A stretch of 64,000 nt of DNA, from assembly GCF_963576615.1 (NCBI RefSeq), contig NC_088716.1, forward strand, positions 63,848,728-63,912,727, in the 5' to 3' direction. The stretch is from Watersipora subatra. Taxonomy: Eukaryota > Bryozoa > Gymnolaemata > Cheilostomatida > Watersiporidae. Below are positions 28,060 through 39,823 of the stretch, one piece after another (position 1 is the stretch's first letter; each line of letters starts with the position of its first letter). Made by a program: the position numbers and the translations under genes. Under the pieces are notes generated by a model. The model ran no database searches. It was given only the letters and a program-made list of their open reading frames with translations, and was not told the origin of the DNA.

Positions 28060-29307
28060 TTAAAGGTTGACTTGCAACAAAATTCACGTTACAGTTATTT
28101 GATATCAAAAGATTCACCATGTCTAAAGCCTGGTTCCTATATCGATTGCGAGACTCCGGCGGTAACTTGCGCAGCAAAACGCATGCGACGCTAGGCTCAG
28201 CGGCTTATGTTCACATAAAAGCTGCATCACTAAACATAATCCCATAATCAAATAACATGTTCACTCGCCATGCCGTTTCTATAATGGTGACCTTCACCCG
28301 TACAGTGCATTTCAGGAAGGTTTTGCCTGTGGCCTTTTGCGAAATTTGAACAGCGCTAAACTGTTGCGTTGCCTCTGGCAACTACCGGCTGTCCTCGGCG
28401 GTACCCGGCGTGTAGGTTCCCGTTTCATCGCTAATAGCCTGCGGTGCTGTGGCCGGTGATTTGCGACGTATATGGGAACCAGGCTTTACTCTGCTATGTT
28501 GTAGGTGCAAAAATATGTGAAAATGTGATTTCAGGCTCTATAAAGCTAAAAAATGAACAGTTAATCGCCACCATCACGAGACTGCCGTAGTTTAGAATCT
28601 CTTTCCAAAATGGCTCAAATGGGACGTAGTTGTACACGATGACTTCTGCTTACACTTTCACGCAACGTCATTCGTCGAAATATTTTCACAAATATACTTC
28701 ACGCATTGACTAAAACCATGTCTAATGTTCTTACGTGTCTATTTTATCTTTATTGTAATGCTGTCACTTTCAGCACTAATATCTTATAACCTACCGTGAA
28801 AATTCATTTAATATTTTAACCTTAGCTCGAAGGAATATATATCATTGTCTGATAAACATGACGAGCATGTTGGTCACCTGTGATAATCGGAAGAATGCTG
28901 CAGAAATTATTCACAAAGTATAGGTCACATGATCAGATTACGACTAGACGATTAGACCAAGCCGTAACAAAATGTAAAGTAGCGAGCATCTATATTTGAT
29001 ACGGGGTCTTTGGTAAAACCCAAAGTGTTTGTCATAAACTAGTGCTATGATAAGTTTTATATTGAACCTTTTATTGGCCTTTCAGTTTACGTGAGAACAT
29101 CATGTGACAAAACAATAACCAAATGTAATGACAACGTCAGAGAAATAAACTGATTCCAATCAACAGCGGTTTTTCGTTTTTGAGCTTTTAAGAGCTTGTA
29201 ATCACATTTCCACATATTTGGCTCCTACAACACAGCAGAGTAAAACATGGTGAATTTTTTGATACCAAATAACTGTAATGTGAATTTTGTTGCAAGTCAA
29301 CCTTTAA
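28060..29307 (+). mobile_element. TTAA-type MITE, copy A, with nested insertion
   Basis: The element is 28064-29303, with ends AGGTTGACTTGCAACAAAAT and the complement, flanked by TTAA (28060-28063 and 29304-29307). Subterminal CTTTTAAGAGCTTGTAATCACA and its complement are shared with copies B and C. TTAA targeting suggests piggyBac-like mobilisation, but the ends are not the typical CCC. It is interrupted at 28124-28488 by another MITE. Confidence 0.85.
28124..28488. mobile_element. MITE nested inside TTAA-MITE copy A
   Basis: The ends are AAGCCTGGTTCCTATA and TATGGGAACCAGGCTT (28126-28486), with TA on both sides. It interrupts the host sequence CACCATGTC/TACTCTGC, which is continuous in copies B and C. 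Confidence 0.85.
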
Positions 29308-29360
29308 AGTATTAGCACAGATTAGACAGCTTCTGCAATGTCCCATTAATTGCTGCATTA

Positions 29361-30027
29361 TTAACCCTTTGGCAGGCAGAGCGACATTATTGTCGTTTCG
29401 CGATACCGACGCCAATGGGCAGAGCGACTATTATGTCGCAACGTGAACATTTTTTATAAATTGATTTCTGGTTAGCTTATTGCATTTTTTATTTAAATCT
29501 TTTACTAATAGTAAATTAAAATATATTGATCTCTGTTAGCAACCAAAAAATTAGCCGTTTTGAGAAAAAAATGATCGTTTTTGCAATACTAAACGAACGA
29601 AATATTTGAAATAAAAGCATATTTGAATAAAATGGAGATTTTTGTTTGTAGCTTGTTTATGCTTCTGTTACTGCTTTCTGAATATTTTCCCAGAGTGCAA
29701 CAACTTTCTTTTTACTGTCATGGCGTCCTCCAAAGGCTATAGGCAAAGCTATAGAGGAACAATAATACGCACATGATGTCAAGACTGTGGTGTAGGCCTC
29801 TGCAAGGGCAAATGCTTCCAAAATTACTATAGCTAGAGATACACTTATATAGGAATTTGACTTATAAATGTTTATTTGTATTTACCTATATAATAAAAAC
29901 ACAATACACATATACAATATCATAAATAAAAGTGTATCAATGATTTTTTTAAAAATCAATTTGTGAAAAATTAATCTGCCCAGGGGATCTCAAATTGCCC
30001 AAAAAAACTTGCCTGCAAAAGGGTTAA
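29361..30027. mobile_element. piggyBac-type MITE
   Basis: TTAA (29361-29364) then CCCTTTGGCAGGCA; the right end is TGCCTGCAAAAGGG then TTAA (30024-30027). CCC ends and TTAA duplication are the piggyBac hallmark. A 24-bp-spaced repeat (GCAGAGCGACATTATTGTCG, GCAGAGCGACTATTATGTCG) follows the left end. No transposase frame. Confidence 0.85.
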
Positions 30028-30419
30028 GTGTATCGCCTAAGGCCATATGCTGGTGTATGTTCACTGAGGTAACATCGGCCTATTTATGATTGGCTGAAAT
30101 AGTTTATTGTAATGAACATTTCAATGTCATTTCATTCATTTCATTCATTTCCAAAGCGCTGTAGATTCTTCTTAGATTTGCTTTTTAATGGCACTGACAA
30201 CAAAGCTTCACATAAACATTTACTTAAACATGGAAAAAGCTCTCACTTGAAAATGATTCATGAAAACAACTAGTGTAAACTGAAACTGGTAATGACACCT
30301 ATCAGATAATTATTTCTTTATCTAATCAAATATGTTGAAATTAAGTTTCTTTTTTAGTTTGGATTCATGTCATGAGCCCAAAGTATTTTTGTAGTTGGCT
30401 GTTTTGATCAACAACGTTA

Positions 30420-30670
30420 AACATCCTTTTTTAAAGCAAAGTTAGCAGTACAAATAGCTACACAAGCGTTATTGCTGTCACAACTTGTTGCTGATCCGTA
30501 TTAGGTAATAAATATGCTGACGATGCTTGAATAATGGTAATAGAAAATCTAGAACGAATGTCATGGTCTTCATATGACTGAGGCTAATTCTCATTGGTCA
30601 ATTTATTTTTCCATGCCATGCTTCACTTAGGAGCATCAATGTGTTTAGCCACAGCAAATATCTACTCTGC
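30420..30670 (+). mobile_element. Dispersed element, unexpanded copy
   Basis: It is homologous to the minus strand of 2200-2830 but has only one GATCCGTATT-TAATAAATATG unit where the other has about 14. No clear ends. Confidence 0.65.
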
Positions 30671-30809
30671 ACAATATATTCAATTTATTTGTTTTTTGAA
30701 TTGGCTGATATCGGTGCTTTTATCGGTTTAGAGATTAACATTAATCTGCACATTATCTAATTGGCTCATTTCGGTTGTACATTAATGTTTCTGTAGTCAA
30801 TTCAGAGTT

Positions 30810-31065
30810 GTCTCTTTGGTAGAGTACAAATTGCTTTGATGTTACAGTCTCCTTGGTAGAGTACATATTGGTTTGATATTGTCAGTCTCCTTGGTAGAGT
30901 ACAAATTGCTTTGATGTTGACAGTCTCCTTGGTAGAGTACACATTGGTTTGATGTTGACAGCCTCCTTGGTAGAGTGTACATTGGTTTGACGTTGACAGT
31001 TTCCTTGATACATATTGGTTTAACGTTGACAGTCTCCTTGATAGACTACACATTGGTTTAATACT
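30810..31065. repeat. Minisatellite, ~38-bp unit, ~7 copies
   Basis: The unit is GTCTCCTTGGTAGAGTACAA then ATTGCTTTGATGTTGACA, with length variants. Confidence 0.9.
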
Positions 31066-31920
31066 GACAATGTCTGTCAACTTTTTATGTCCAGCCAGAC
31101 TTAAATTATGCAAACAAGAACATCCATTATCTGTCATTTTTTATGTCCAGCCAGACTCAATTTATGCAAACAAGAACCTCCAGTGTCTGTCAGCTCTCTA
31201 TGTCCAGTCAGACTCACATTATGCAAACAAGAACATCCAGTGTCTGTCATCTTTATATGTCCAGCCAGACTCAATTTATGCAAACAAGAACCTCCAGTGT
31301 CTGTCAGCTTTATATGTCTAGTCAGACTCACATTATGCAAACAAGAAAATCCAGTGTCTGCCATCTTTATATGTCCAGCCAGACTCAATTTATGCAAACA
31401 AGAACCTCCAGTGTCTGTCAGCTTTATATGTCCAGTCAGACTCACATTATGCAAACAAGAACATCCAGTGTCTGTCATCTTTATATCTCCAGCCAGACTC
31501 AATTTATGCAAACAAGAACCTCCAGTGTCTGTCAGCTTTATATGTCCAGCCAGACCCAATTTATGCAAACAAGAACCTCCAGTGTCTGTCAGCTTTATAT
31601 GTCTAGTCAGACTCACATTATGCAAACAAGAACATCCAGTGTCTGTCATCTTTATATGTCCAGCCAGACTCAATTTATGCAAACAAGAACCTCCAGTGTC
31701 TGTCAGCTTTATATGTCCAGTCAGACTCACATTATGCAAACAAGAACATCCAGTGTCTGTCATCTTTATATGTCCAGCCAGACTCAATTTATGCAAACAA
31801 GAACCTCCAGTGTCTGTCAGCTTTATATGTCCAGTCAGACTCACATTATGCAAACAAGAACATCCAGTGTCTGTCATCTTTATATGTCCTGCCAGACTCA
31901 ATTTATGCAAACAAGAAAAT
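31066..31920. repeat. Minisatellite, 57-bp unit, ~15 copies, alternating dimers
   Basis: Two unit types alternate: one with GTCCAGCCAGACTCAATTTATG and CCTCCAGTGTCTGTCAGC, the other with GTCCAGTCAGACTCACATTATG and CATCCAGTGTCTGTCATC. This gives a 114-bp higher-order period over much of the array. As 57 is 3 x 19, two plus frames and one minus frame stay open for over 250 codons; I read this as a by-product rather than a gene. Confidence 0.93.
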
Positions 31921-32373
31921 CAAGAAGAAAATGCTTGGAGTAAATTTGCCCGCATGCCCTTACCTTGCCTTCAATCCAGTGCAAGATAAATCTGACATCC
32001 TTGAGGGTTTGTTCCTTATTTTCCTTTTTCAATTGCATTGGCTTCAATTGATTAGATAGTAAAAGGCTGTTGTCAGTACCACTATTTGCTGTTTTCACTT
32101 GATCTCATTGTGTTTCCATTGTTTTAATTGTTTTATTGTGACAAAGAAGTTTAGGCCCAGAGAGCCAGTGCTTAATGGTGAGGTTTCAACCTTCACATTG
32201 CTCAAACAGATCTGCAGTTTAACAGAGATATCTAACTTACCCTGTTCAATTAAGTATATTGATATTTTAGAACATTTCGTTGGATGTACTGCTAGGATTG
32301 CCAGCGACCTGAGAAGACAGACCTAGTAACCCGGTGTTTGGCATTTTATATTGAACTTCTGACTGTCGAGAAC
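31921..32373. other. Intergenic; no clear feature
   Basis: It has short open frames only. The last bases precede the candidate first exon at 32374. Confidence 0.35.
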
Positions 32374-32448
32374 ATGGCTGCCTCCAGCACTGAGTCTCTC
32401 TTTTATGTGGCTCTCTTTACCTGCCTATGCAACCTGTCCTATGAAGGG
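32374..32448 (+). CDS. Candidate first coding exon with signal-like start
   Basis: ATG in context GAGAACATGG reads M-A-A-S-S-T-E-S-L-F-Y-V-A-L-F-T-C-L-C-N and on to Y-E-G, then a strong donor GGG/GTAAGG. The hydrophobic stretch suggests a signal peptide or membrane anchor. I cannot find the following exons or name the family. Confidence 0.35.
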
Positions 32449-33730
32449 GTAAGGACTTGATAATCACTCTACAGATTTGATAGGAGTTACTCTTCATTCC
32501 ACAGACCTCCAATTCATGTTCTACATATATGTGTGCTCAAGTGCTATTGGGGATAGGTTAAGGCGGTTGTGACATCTGCACAACCGGACAGACAACTTAA
32601 ATTTTTTAGAAGTACTTTTATTATGGAATAACCTATAATTTCTTGCTTGTGCATGAGCAGTAGTTTAGGAGAATGACAAGGATCAATTATTGTCATATTT
32701 CGGGCTAAAAATCCTAATGCTATGGTAACGCATATGCATTATTACCCTGCCATTTTCTTTTGTTCGAAGAATCCAGTTATTTGTTTAAGGTAGCCTAATA
32801 TTCTTCGTAACAAACCTTATAAAATGTATATTTTCATACTGCTGTTGATCTGCAAGATGGCGTCATCCGCAAGTCGTATGAATTTTATTACTAACTTTGA
32901 CTGAATTCATGTGTGGAAAAGATGGAAACGGAATATGCCGATGATGCCCAAGAAAAGGCCGTGCAAACCATACCATTTTAACATTGTCCACATTTTAGTC
33001 GTTCTATTTTGGTTTGAGCAGTTCCAAATGGGCTGCTATGAACGCTTGTGTAGAAATCCTCATCTATCTTAACAAAGAGCCCATGGTAATCCGCATTATG
33101 CGAATTTCCATTGAAAAACTTATCGCATAGTAACTCAATGTGCACATAACTCCAAATGTGCATTATCCGTGTCATGGAAAATAGTGTATAGATAATGTTG
33201 TGTGCTTTGTTATTGGTATTCCGCCCATTTGAGTTTTTAAGCTCATTGCATATTGCGGTCCATCAATTCGATCAATATATGGTGTTCCTAATGCTATATG
33301 ATATAGCGATATCATATAGCATTAGCAATAGGATGTAACTATTATAATACTCTACATATTAAAAAGGTTTAATAGCATGTGAATTTTGATTTTATTAAAA
33401 CAGTTTGAATGTTACCACTTTAACCTGAAATAGAAATATGAGCATCATGTCTTTTTCAACTTCATGATAGATTTGTTTATATGAAGTATGCCTAAACTTT
33501 GACTTGCGAAGCTGATCTCTTCCGATATTTACTGGGTATGTTGAGACAGCTGTATGTTGGAGCACATATTCTTATAACAATACATTGTATTCTGTTTAAT
33601 AAGTCTTCAGTAATTACATGAAGTAAAATAGATGCATTATATACAAATTAAATGTACAGAACTAAATTACATGTGAGAAACTAAATGCATGAAGTACTAA
33701 TTCATGTGAAAAGGTTTTTATTATCACATA
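32449..33730. other. Intron or intergenic, no exon found
   Basis: AT-rich. It includes a foldback at 33288-33325 (CTAATGCTATATGATAT, four bases, then its complement). Confidence 0.4.
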
Positions 33731-33734
33731 GACT

Positions 33735-33910
33735 TTGCTTTTAAGGGTAGTCTCAGCTTTACAGGAGACTGACTGGGTGTAGGTAGGAGTTGAAGGGTAG
33801 CCTTAGCTCTATAGGAGACTGACGGGGTGTAGGTAGAAGTTGAAGGATAGCCTTAGCGTTATAGGAGACTGACGGGGGTGTAGGTAGAGGTTGAAGGGTA
33901 GCCTTAGCAT
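33735..33910. repeat. Minisatellite, ~56-bp unit, ~3 copies
   Basis: Copies share GGGTAGCCTTAGC, TATAGGAGACTGACGGGGTG and TAGGTAGAAGTTGAA. Confidence 0.88.
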
Positions 33911-34247
33911 TAAGGTCACTTTGTAGCTGTTTGTAGTCACATAACTAGCTCAGGGTTTAGCAAATTCATAATTGTTGAATCATTACATCATTGAGTCAGA
34001 TTTTACATGAGCGCATAAATACATTGTTGCTCTTCGATATACATAATATACCCATCAGAAATACTGTAGACGCTGACAAACATTAAAACTAACATTTTTT
34101 GTGAAAAGTATTATTTAAGACATCAACCTATGTGGGCCAATGGTAGTGACTAATAAAGACTCTTGCATTATTCTGAGAGCAAAGACCACAGAAAGAGTGT
34201 CAGCCAGAGACATAGCACATTACAATGTTACAATACATTGTAATGTA

Positions 34248-34523
34248 TTATAATACATCATCATACATTGCCTTGACCACTTCACACAGTGATGTATTCA
34301 ACACACACGAAGTCAGCGCTGCTCGGCAGTGAGTAGCAAATTCCTCCAGAGTCGGGTTCACGCTGCCAATAATTGTGAAGTCATGCTGAGTAGGATAATA
34401 TTGCAGCCTAAATTATCACTCATCTGGCAAATATTTCCTGCCACCCGCTCTCACCCGCTCCATCATCGGACAAGGTAGAATAAACATGGTTGGTATTCTT
34501 ATCAGCTGCCTGCTGCTAGTCAT
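34248..34523 (-). CDS. Candidate small two-exon gene
   Basis: Exon 1 is 34523-34455 (M-T-S-S-R-Q-L-I-R-I-P-T-M to M-M-E-R) with donor CGG/GTGAGA. A 69-nt intron ends CCTACTCAG. Exon 2 is 34385-34248 (H-D-F-T-I-I-G-S-V-N-P-T-L-E-E-F to D-D-V-L-stop). The total is about 68 residues. Exon 2 has natural amino-acid composition and three cysteines spaced by six residues. The start may instead be the in-frame ATG before F-I-L, or exon 2 may belong to a longer gene. No family is recognised. Confidence 0.3.
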
Positions 34524-34814
34524 TTGTCAACGTGACTGGTACTAGGGCAGAATGTCTCACTCTTACAGTTCTTGTATCTTGTGGCGGGCTATCAAGCAAT
34601 AAATGCAAGTCATGGCTTCTCTTTCACTTTTGAAAATGTAAAACTGGGCCTGCAACTGGCGCTAAACTATATGGTAAAACAGCGGTTGATATGTTGACTT
34701 GCAGTATTTCTTAGCCAGGACACACAGTGGAAGACAGCTTCTAGGTTTATTCGTTTGTTGATCTCTCATGATAGCTGAGCATTATTTGTTGGAGCTAGTT
34801 GTGCTTTCAAATTA

Positions 34815-35230
34815 CAGTCACACCTCGATATACGAGCTTAATTTATTCTATAACCGAACTGATATGTCAAGTCTCAAATCAGTTTTTCCTATATAAAATA
34901 GCTAAATACAAATTAATTAATTCCTACCACCTAAAAAGCCACTTAAACATAATATCACAATGGAGAAATGTGTTTTTAATTGATTTAATTCCTACCTACG
35001 CTCACAAAGTAACAAATAGCTATTTTTTTGTTATGATCTGGAATAAAATCTAACATTATCATGTACAGCACTGTATGGAGTTCTCACCTTTAAAACAGAC
35101 GGTAGCGGCTTACAGCTGTGTGAGAGACAACAGCAACACGTTTGGTATGCTACACTTTGGTGACGCCGAGTAGCATAAATTTAGCTTACTAAGCGCACCT
35201 TTAAAATTAAGTTTTAATATTACACAAAAC
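34815..35230 (+). mobile_element. TA-type (mariner-like) MITE fragment
   Basis: TA then CAGTCACACCTCGATATACG AGCTTAAT resembles common mariner-type ends. Its inner part (GTTATGATCTG, AACATTA, GTACAGCACTGTATGGAGTT) recurs at 56040-56210 and, reversed, at 58060-58140. The right end is not visible. Confidence 0.55.
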
Positions 35231-37080
35231 TAAATTCTACTTTTTTCTCTGTTGTCATTTTTTATTATCTTCCGGGTTGACTCTTTTTGCTTCCCATTTT
35301 GACTCGCTTTCAATTTGAATTTGAGCCAGCCTTTTTTAAAACTGTTGTAAACTGATTTGACAAAAAAGACTGAGCGATGCTGTTCTCGTAAGCAGCCCCT
35401 CCCATACTCGTTCAGATCTTACTCTAACTTGGACTAAGTGAAGGTTAAACCAACTTGACTTATAGATTTTTATTGCTTTAATATCGTTTTACCTCTGATA
35501 TTGAGCTTGTACAAGCGTTCTTATTTTCACCTAAAAACTGCAATGTGTCACAGAAACTTGAAACATTGTGTGTTGGAAATTATTCTGGTATAGTAAAAAC
35601 GTCTTTTTAATTTTCACATTGAATGCTACAAAAATCATATGTTGAGGCGATTGTAAGTAGAGGCGATTTTAAGTAGAGGTTTAGCGATGAAAGTTGCTGT
35701 GGCACATGAGAGCACACTGCAGAGTTGTTGAGCATATTTGCCGGCAAATCTGTGGGTGTTGACATTGCAGTTGAGGTTAGTGATGAAGCAATCATATTCA
35801 CTTTTGTTGACAGTCATTTGGCAACTAGAGCAGTGCATATGCATCAGATACGGTGTCAACTGTCACAAGTCCAGCAGTCACAGTTATTTTCATCAGATCA
35901 ACTGAGTGGTTCATACCGGAAAACCTCTATTTGAGTGCCACCTTTATTTGAATACTGCCTTTATTTAAACGCCACCTCTAATAGAATGTCACTATAAGAG
36001 AAGGGTCGAAAAATACCGCACTATCATTCAGTTGAACGTTACCTCATCTTTACAGAACCATAATAGAAAGTGATCAGTAGAAAAACGGTCGACAAAATGT
36101 TACAAATAATGGCTCGGTTACATCAATAACAATTAATTCTTTCGTTGTTGCTGTAGTGGTTGCCATGGCTTCAGTGACGGAGCATTTTAAAAGAGCAATT
36201 CTCACGTTTATCAGAACTGTACTCAGATTCGAAGTAGCTAAAACCCAAATCTAGTACATTGTTTTCAGATTTGTTCATAATGTGGTTTCCAAACTGATCT
36301 GAAAACTTTAAAAAAGGTTTAGATGAACGATGAGAATACTCTGTTAACACTGTACGGCGTAACAGCAGCCATTGTTATGGCATATTCTAACTTTAAAAAT
36401 TGTAAATGTTATGTCAGTTTTCTAACTCCAAAGCTTTACAGTTTTTCTTTAAAACTTTGAAAGCGACACTATCGGAATAATTAATAACTGTATTTGACTA
36501 ATATTTTATATATATTAAATAATATACTAATATTTTATAATCAAAGTTGTTTAACTCGGTCTCATACGTCGTTGTATATGAAAAATGGTCCAGCAAAAAT
36601 GTCAAGGCTGACAGCATTAATGTTGCTCCGCTTGAAGGAGAGTGTAAAATGTATGCAAGACTAGCAGTGCTTAAAATGCTTCAAACCTATGCAGCAAAAG
36701 GTTAAATTTATTTACTCAAAACTTTGATGAATTTTAGTCGAAAAATACAGTACTTGTCCAAAATACACATCCACCCTCTATTTGAACATCACTTCTAATA
36801 AAACACCACTATAATAGGGAAAGGGTTGAAAAATATAGCGCCATGCCATTCAAATAGATTCTTTAGTTCTACTAAAGTTTACCGCAGAGGCTGGTCGCTG
36901 GTTAAACATTGTAATCTTATTTTTTTCTACATAAACTTTTGCGCGAAATTCGTTATGATTACCAATGGAGCGACTGATAACATCGCAACCAAGCCGCATA
37001 GACGGAAGAGAACAACTCCCTGAAAGTGCAGCTGATGCATCAGGTGCAGTACGTCTTGCGACAAGCTGTTGTGTTGCTCG
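35231..37080. other. Repeat-derived intergenic DNA
   Basis: 35925-36040 and 36770-36860 are direct, diverged copies of a segment with CTATTTGA, CACCTCTAATAGAA, CACTATAA and AGGGTCGAAAAATA, probably ends of one element family. 35640-35690 has AGTAGAGGCGATT repeats. I see no gene. Confidence 0.45.
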
Positions 37081-37082
37081 AC

Positions 37083-37101
37083 GGGGGGGGGGGGGGGGGG
37101 G
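37083..37101 (+). repeat. Homopolymer run of 19 G
   Basis: An uninterrupted G tract, prone to length error in sequencing and to quadruplex folding. Confidence 0.95.
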
Positions 37102-37223
37102 ACAACTCCGCAAAAACAACAGTTTGTCAAGACAGGCTAGGTAAATGGACATCGAGTGAATCACTGATGAATGCGCTGGAAACAGCTTATGGCTAGTAAA
37201 TGGAGGCTTTTCATTGCACAACA

Positions 37224-37258
37224 AATGCTAGTGAGACCTATTAAGTCTCACTAGCATT
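37224..37258. repeat. Foldback hairpin
   Basis: AATGCTAGTGAGAC and its exact complement GTCTCACTAGCATT are separated by CTATTAA. Confidence 0.88.
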
Positions 37259-37439
37259 GCTACAGATATAATGTTGCTACAGTTCAAGCTTGCTACAGAT
37301 ATAATGTTGGTAGACAACGAATTTGTAGTTGCAGTGTCCGGCTGTGCTGGTCTGCAAAGCTTTGCTACAGGCGAATGGTCAATAGGAAATGTGATTAGTG
37401 TTTAATATTATAACATATTTCATTACTTTTAATGCTTGA

Positions 37440-37800
37440 GTCGTAGGTATCAGTGTGAAAAGTAGTAGGTATTAGTGTGACAAATGGTTGGTATTAGTGG
37501 TATTAGTATGACAAATGCTAGGTATTAGTATGACAAGTGGTAGGTATTGGTGTGACAAGTAGTAGGTATTGGTATGACAAGTGGTAGGTATTGGTATGAC
37601 AAGTGGTATGTATTGGTATGACAAGTGGTAGGTATTGGTATGACAAGTAGTAGGTATTGGTGTGACAAGTGGTAGGTGTTGGTATGACAAGTGGTAGGTA
37701 TTGGTATGACAAGTAGTAGGTATTGGTATGACAAGTGGTAGGTATTGGTATGACAAATGGTAGGTATTGGTATGACAAATGGTAGGTGTTGGTGTGTCAA
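37440..37800. repeat. Minisatellite, 22-bp unit, ~16 copies
   Basis: The unit is GTGGTAGGTATTGGTATGACAA. The same unit and a related downstream flank occur at 56256-56530. Confidence 0.92.
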
Positions 37801-39125
37801 GGCAAAGGTAATGTAGTATTCACTCCATTTTATCAGTTCATTTTACTATGGTACCTGGGTATACTCTCAAGTGGTATCCTTGATACAATAGTAATTCGCT
37901 GAAGCGGTTGTAAAGTGTTGGCCCTGATTACTTCTGCATTTGTGCTGCCAAGGAAGACTGATGGTTTATCCTAAACCAGTAAGATGCAGAGAGGTATATT
38001 ACTCGGCCTGTATTGTCTAGCAGCTCTCTCTGAAATATATTGAGCAGTTTCATTTTAAGCTAAAAATAGGCAGACAAAGAAGGAAAGGTTATTGAATTGA
38101 GCTAAAAACTTCTACTGTTGTTACGCAGAGTGCTCGGGAGCCCAAACACCAGATCTCAGGCAATCCAGAAAATTGGTAAAATCTTACTTGGGGCTCCAAC
38201 TACAATGACAGGAGTTGTCTACACGATCAGTGATAAATCAAATGTAGCAGGTCAAGTTTCAGACTTGGTTTTAATACGCAAACAAAATGTATGATAGCAT
38301 TTCTATTCCTGCCTCTGCCATCTGTGACACTGTGTGCAACCAGCAACACCGTCAAATTAGTTCAACTGAGTGTAGATTCTGTTATAAAGAACAGTGTAGG
38401 GTTGTGTAGCGTGTGTAGCTGGAGAAGAGTATAGCTGTTCTAAAGAAGGAATATTGAACTTATAGCTAGATGAGTGCATTTTTAGTGAATTATTTGATTA
38501 ATTAGAATGTTTAAAATTTTGTCAGAGTCTAGCAGTAGAATTTATGCTGCGTGCTGCATGAGTATCCTTAAAAATAAAGTAATTTCAAAAAGTTATATGA
38601 GTAGGTTGGCACTGACTTATTTGATGTTTTATCACACCATTTTGTCACTACAATATTTTAAACCATTAGCCTTTTATAATAAGTTTTCACTGAAGTGAGG
38701 TGCATGGCATTGCTAGGTGCCTATACCAGTAGCTGAATATACTTGCCTGTTGTAAAGAGAAGCCAATAAGCTCTCTATTAATGGCATTTACTGCCTTACA
38801 AATTAAAGAGCACAAGAAGTTCCACTTTTATTTCCTTACATGAAGATGATCAGATTTGCTGCTCGCTTGTGGAATGCCCGTGTGGACTACCTTCATGTAA
38901 CAACAGTAATAGAGCAAACAGGTCTCAAGATATTTGTGTTTACGTTTGGGTTAGTTTAAAATATATTATCCTAAAAAGACTCAGAAATTGTATCATTCTT
39001 AATCGCACTAGTTTTTATAGTTTATCACAGGGATCCTAAAAATGAGATTTGTCTGCCCAATGAGTGCAGATTATGCAAGCAAAGATAGACATGTAATATT
39101 CCAAAGTTTTTTAGAGTTTATCAAG
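37801..39125. other. Intergenic, no confident gene
   Basis: 38112-38158 is bounded by ACGCAG and GTAAAA and is open, but it is isolated and unnamed. The rest is AT-rich. Confidence 0.35.
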
Positions 39126-39765
39126 GTTGCCGAGCTATTGAATAGTGTCTCTGATCAGTTTATGATGGTTACCTCTATTGAATAGTGTCTCTGATCAGTT
39201 TATGAAGGTTATCTCTATTGAATGGTGTCTCTGATCAGTTTATGAAGGTTGCCTTTATTGAATAGTGTCTCTGATCAGTTTATGAAGGTTGCCTTTATTG
39301 AATAGTGTCTCTGATCAGTTTATCAAGGTTACCTCTATTGAGTAGTGTCTCTGATCAGTTTATCAAGGTTGCAGAGCTATTGAATAGTGTCTCTGATCAG
39401 TTTATAAAGGTTACCTCTATTGAATAGTGTCTCTGATCAGTTTATGAAAGTTGCCTCTATTGAATAGTGTCTCTGATCAGTTTATCAAGGTTGCAGAGCT
39501 ATTGAATAGTGTCTCTGATCAGTTTATAAAGGTTACCTCTATTGAATAGTGTCTCTGATCAGTTTATGAAAGTTGCCTCTATTGAATAGTGTCTCTGATC
39601 AGTTCATGAAGGTTGCCTCGATTGAATAGGGTCTCTGATCAGTTTATCAAAGTTGCCTCTATTGAATAGTGTCTCTGATCAGTTTATGAAGGTTGCCTCT
39701 ATTGAATAGGGTCTCTGATCAGTTTATCAAAGTTGCCTCTATTGAATAGGGTTTCTGAACAGTTT
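39126..39765. repeat. Minisatellite, 40-bp unit, ~16 copies
   Basis: The unit is ATTGAATAGTGTCTCTGATC then AGTTTATGAAGGTTGCCTCT. Every third to fifth copy carries GCAGAGCT, hinting at a higher-order pattern. Confidence 0.93.
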
Positions 39766-39823
39766 TTTCATTCGTCCTTGTAAGTACCAGTTGTGAATCT
39801 CTCATTAGCAGCTAACTTTAGCC

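Noticed and set aside
31108..31989. A 293-residue and a 266-residue plus-strand protein and a 258-residue minus-strand protein
   Set aside because: All three overlap the same 57-bp array and are explained by its period; no start context, splice sites or domain.
37472..37800. Three overlapping minus-strand repeat proteins at the 22-bp array
   Set aside because: All three frames are open over the same repeat, a sign of sequence periodicity and not of coding.
38112..38158. Isolated 47-nt exon-like segment (ACGCAG ... GTAAAA)
   Set aside because: It is open but has no partner exons in phase and no family resemblance.
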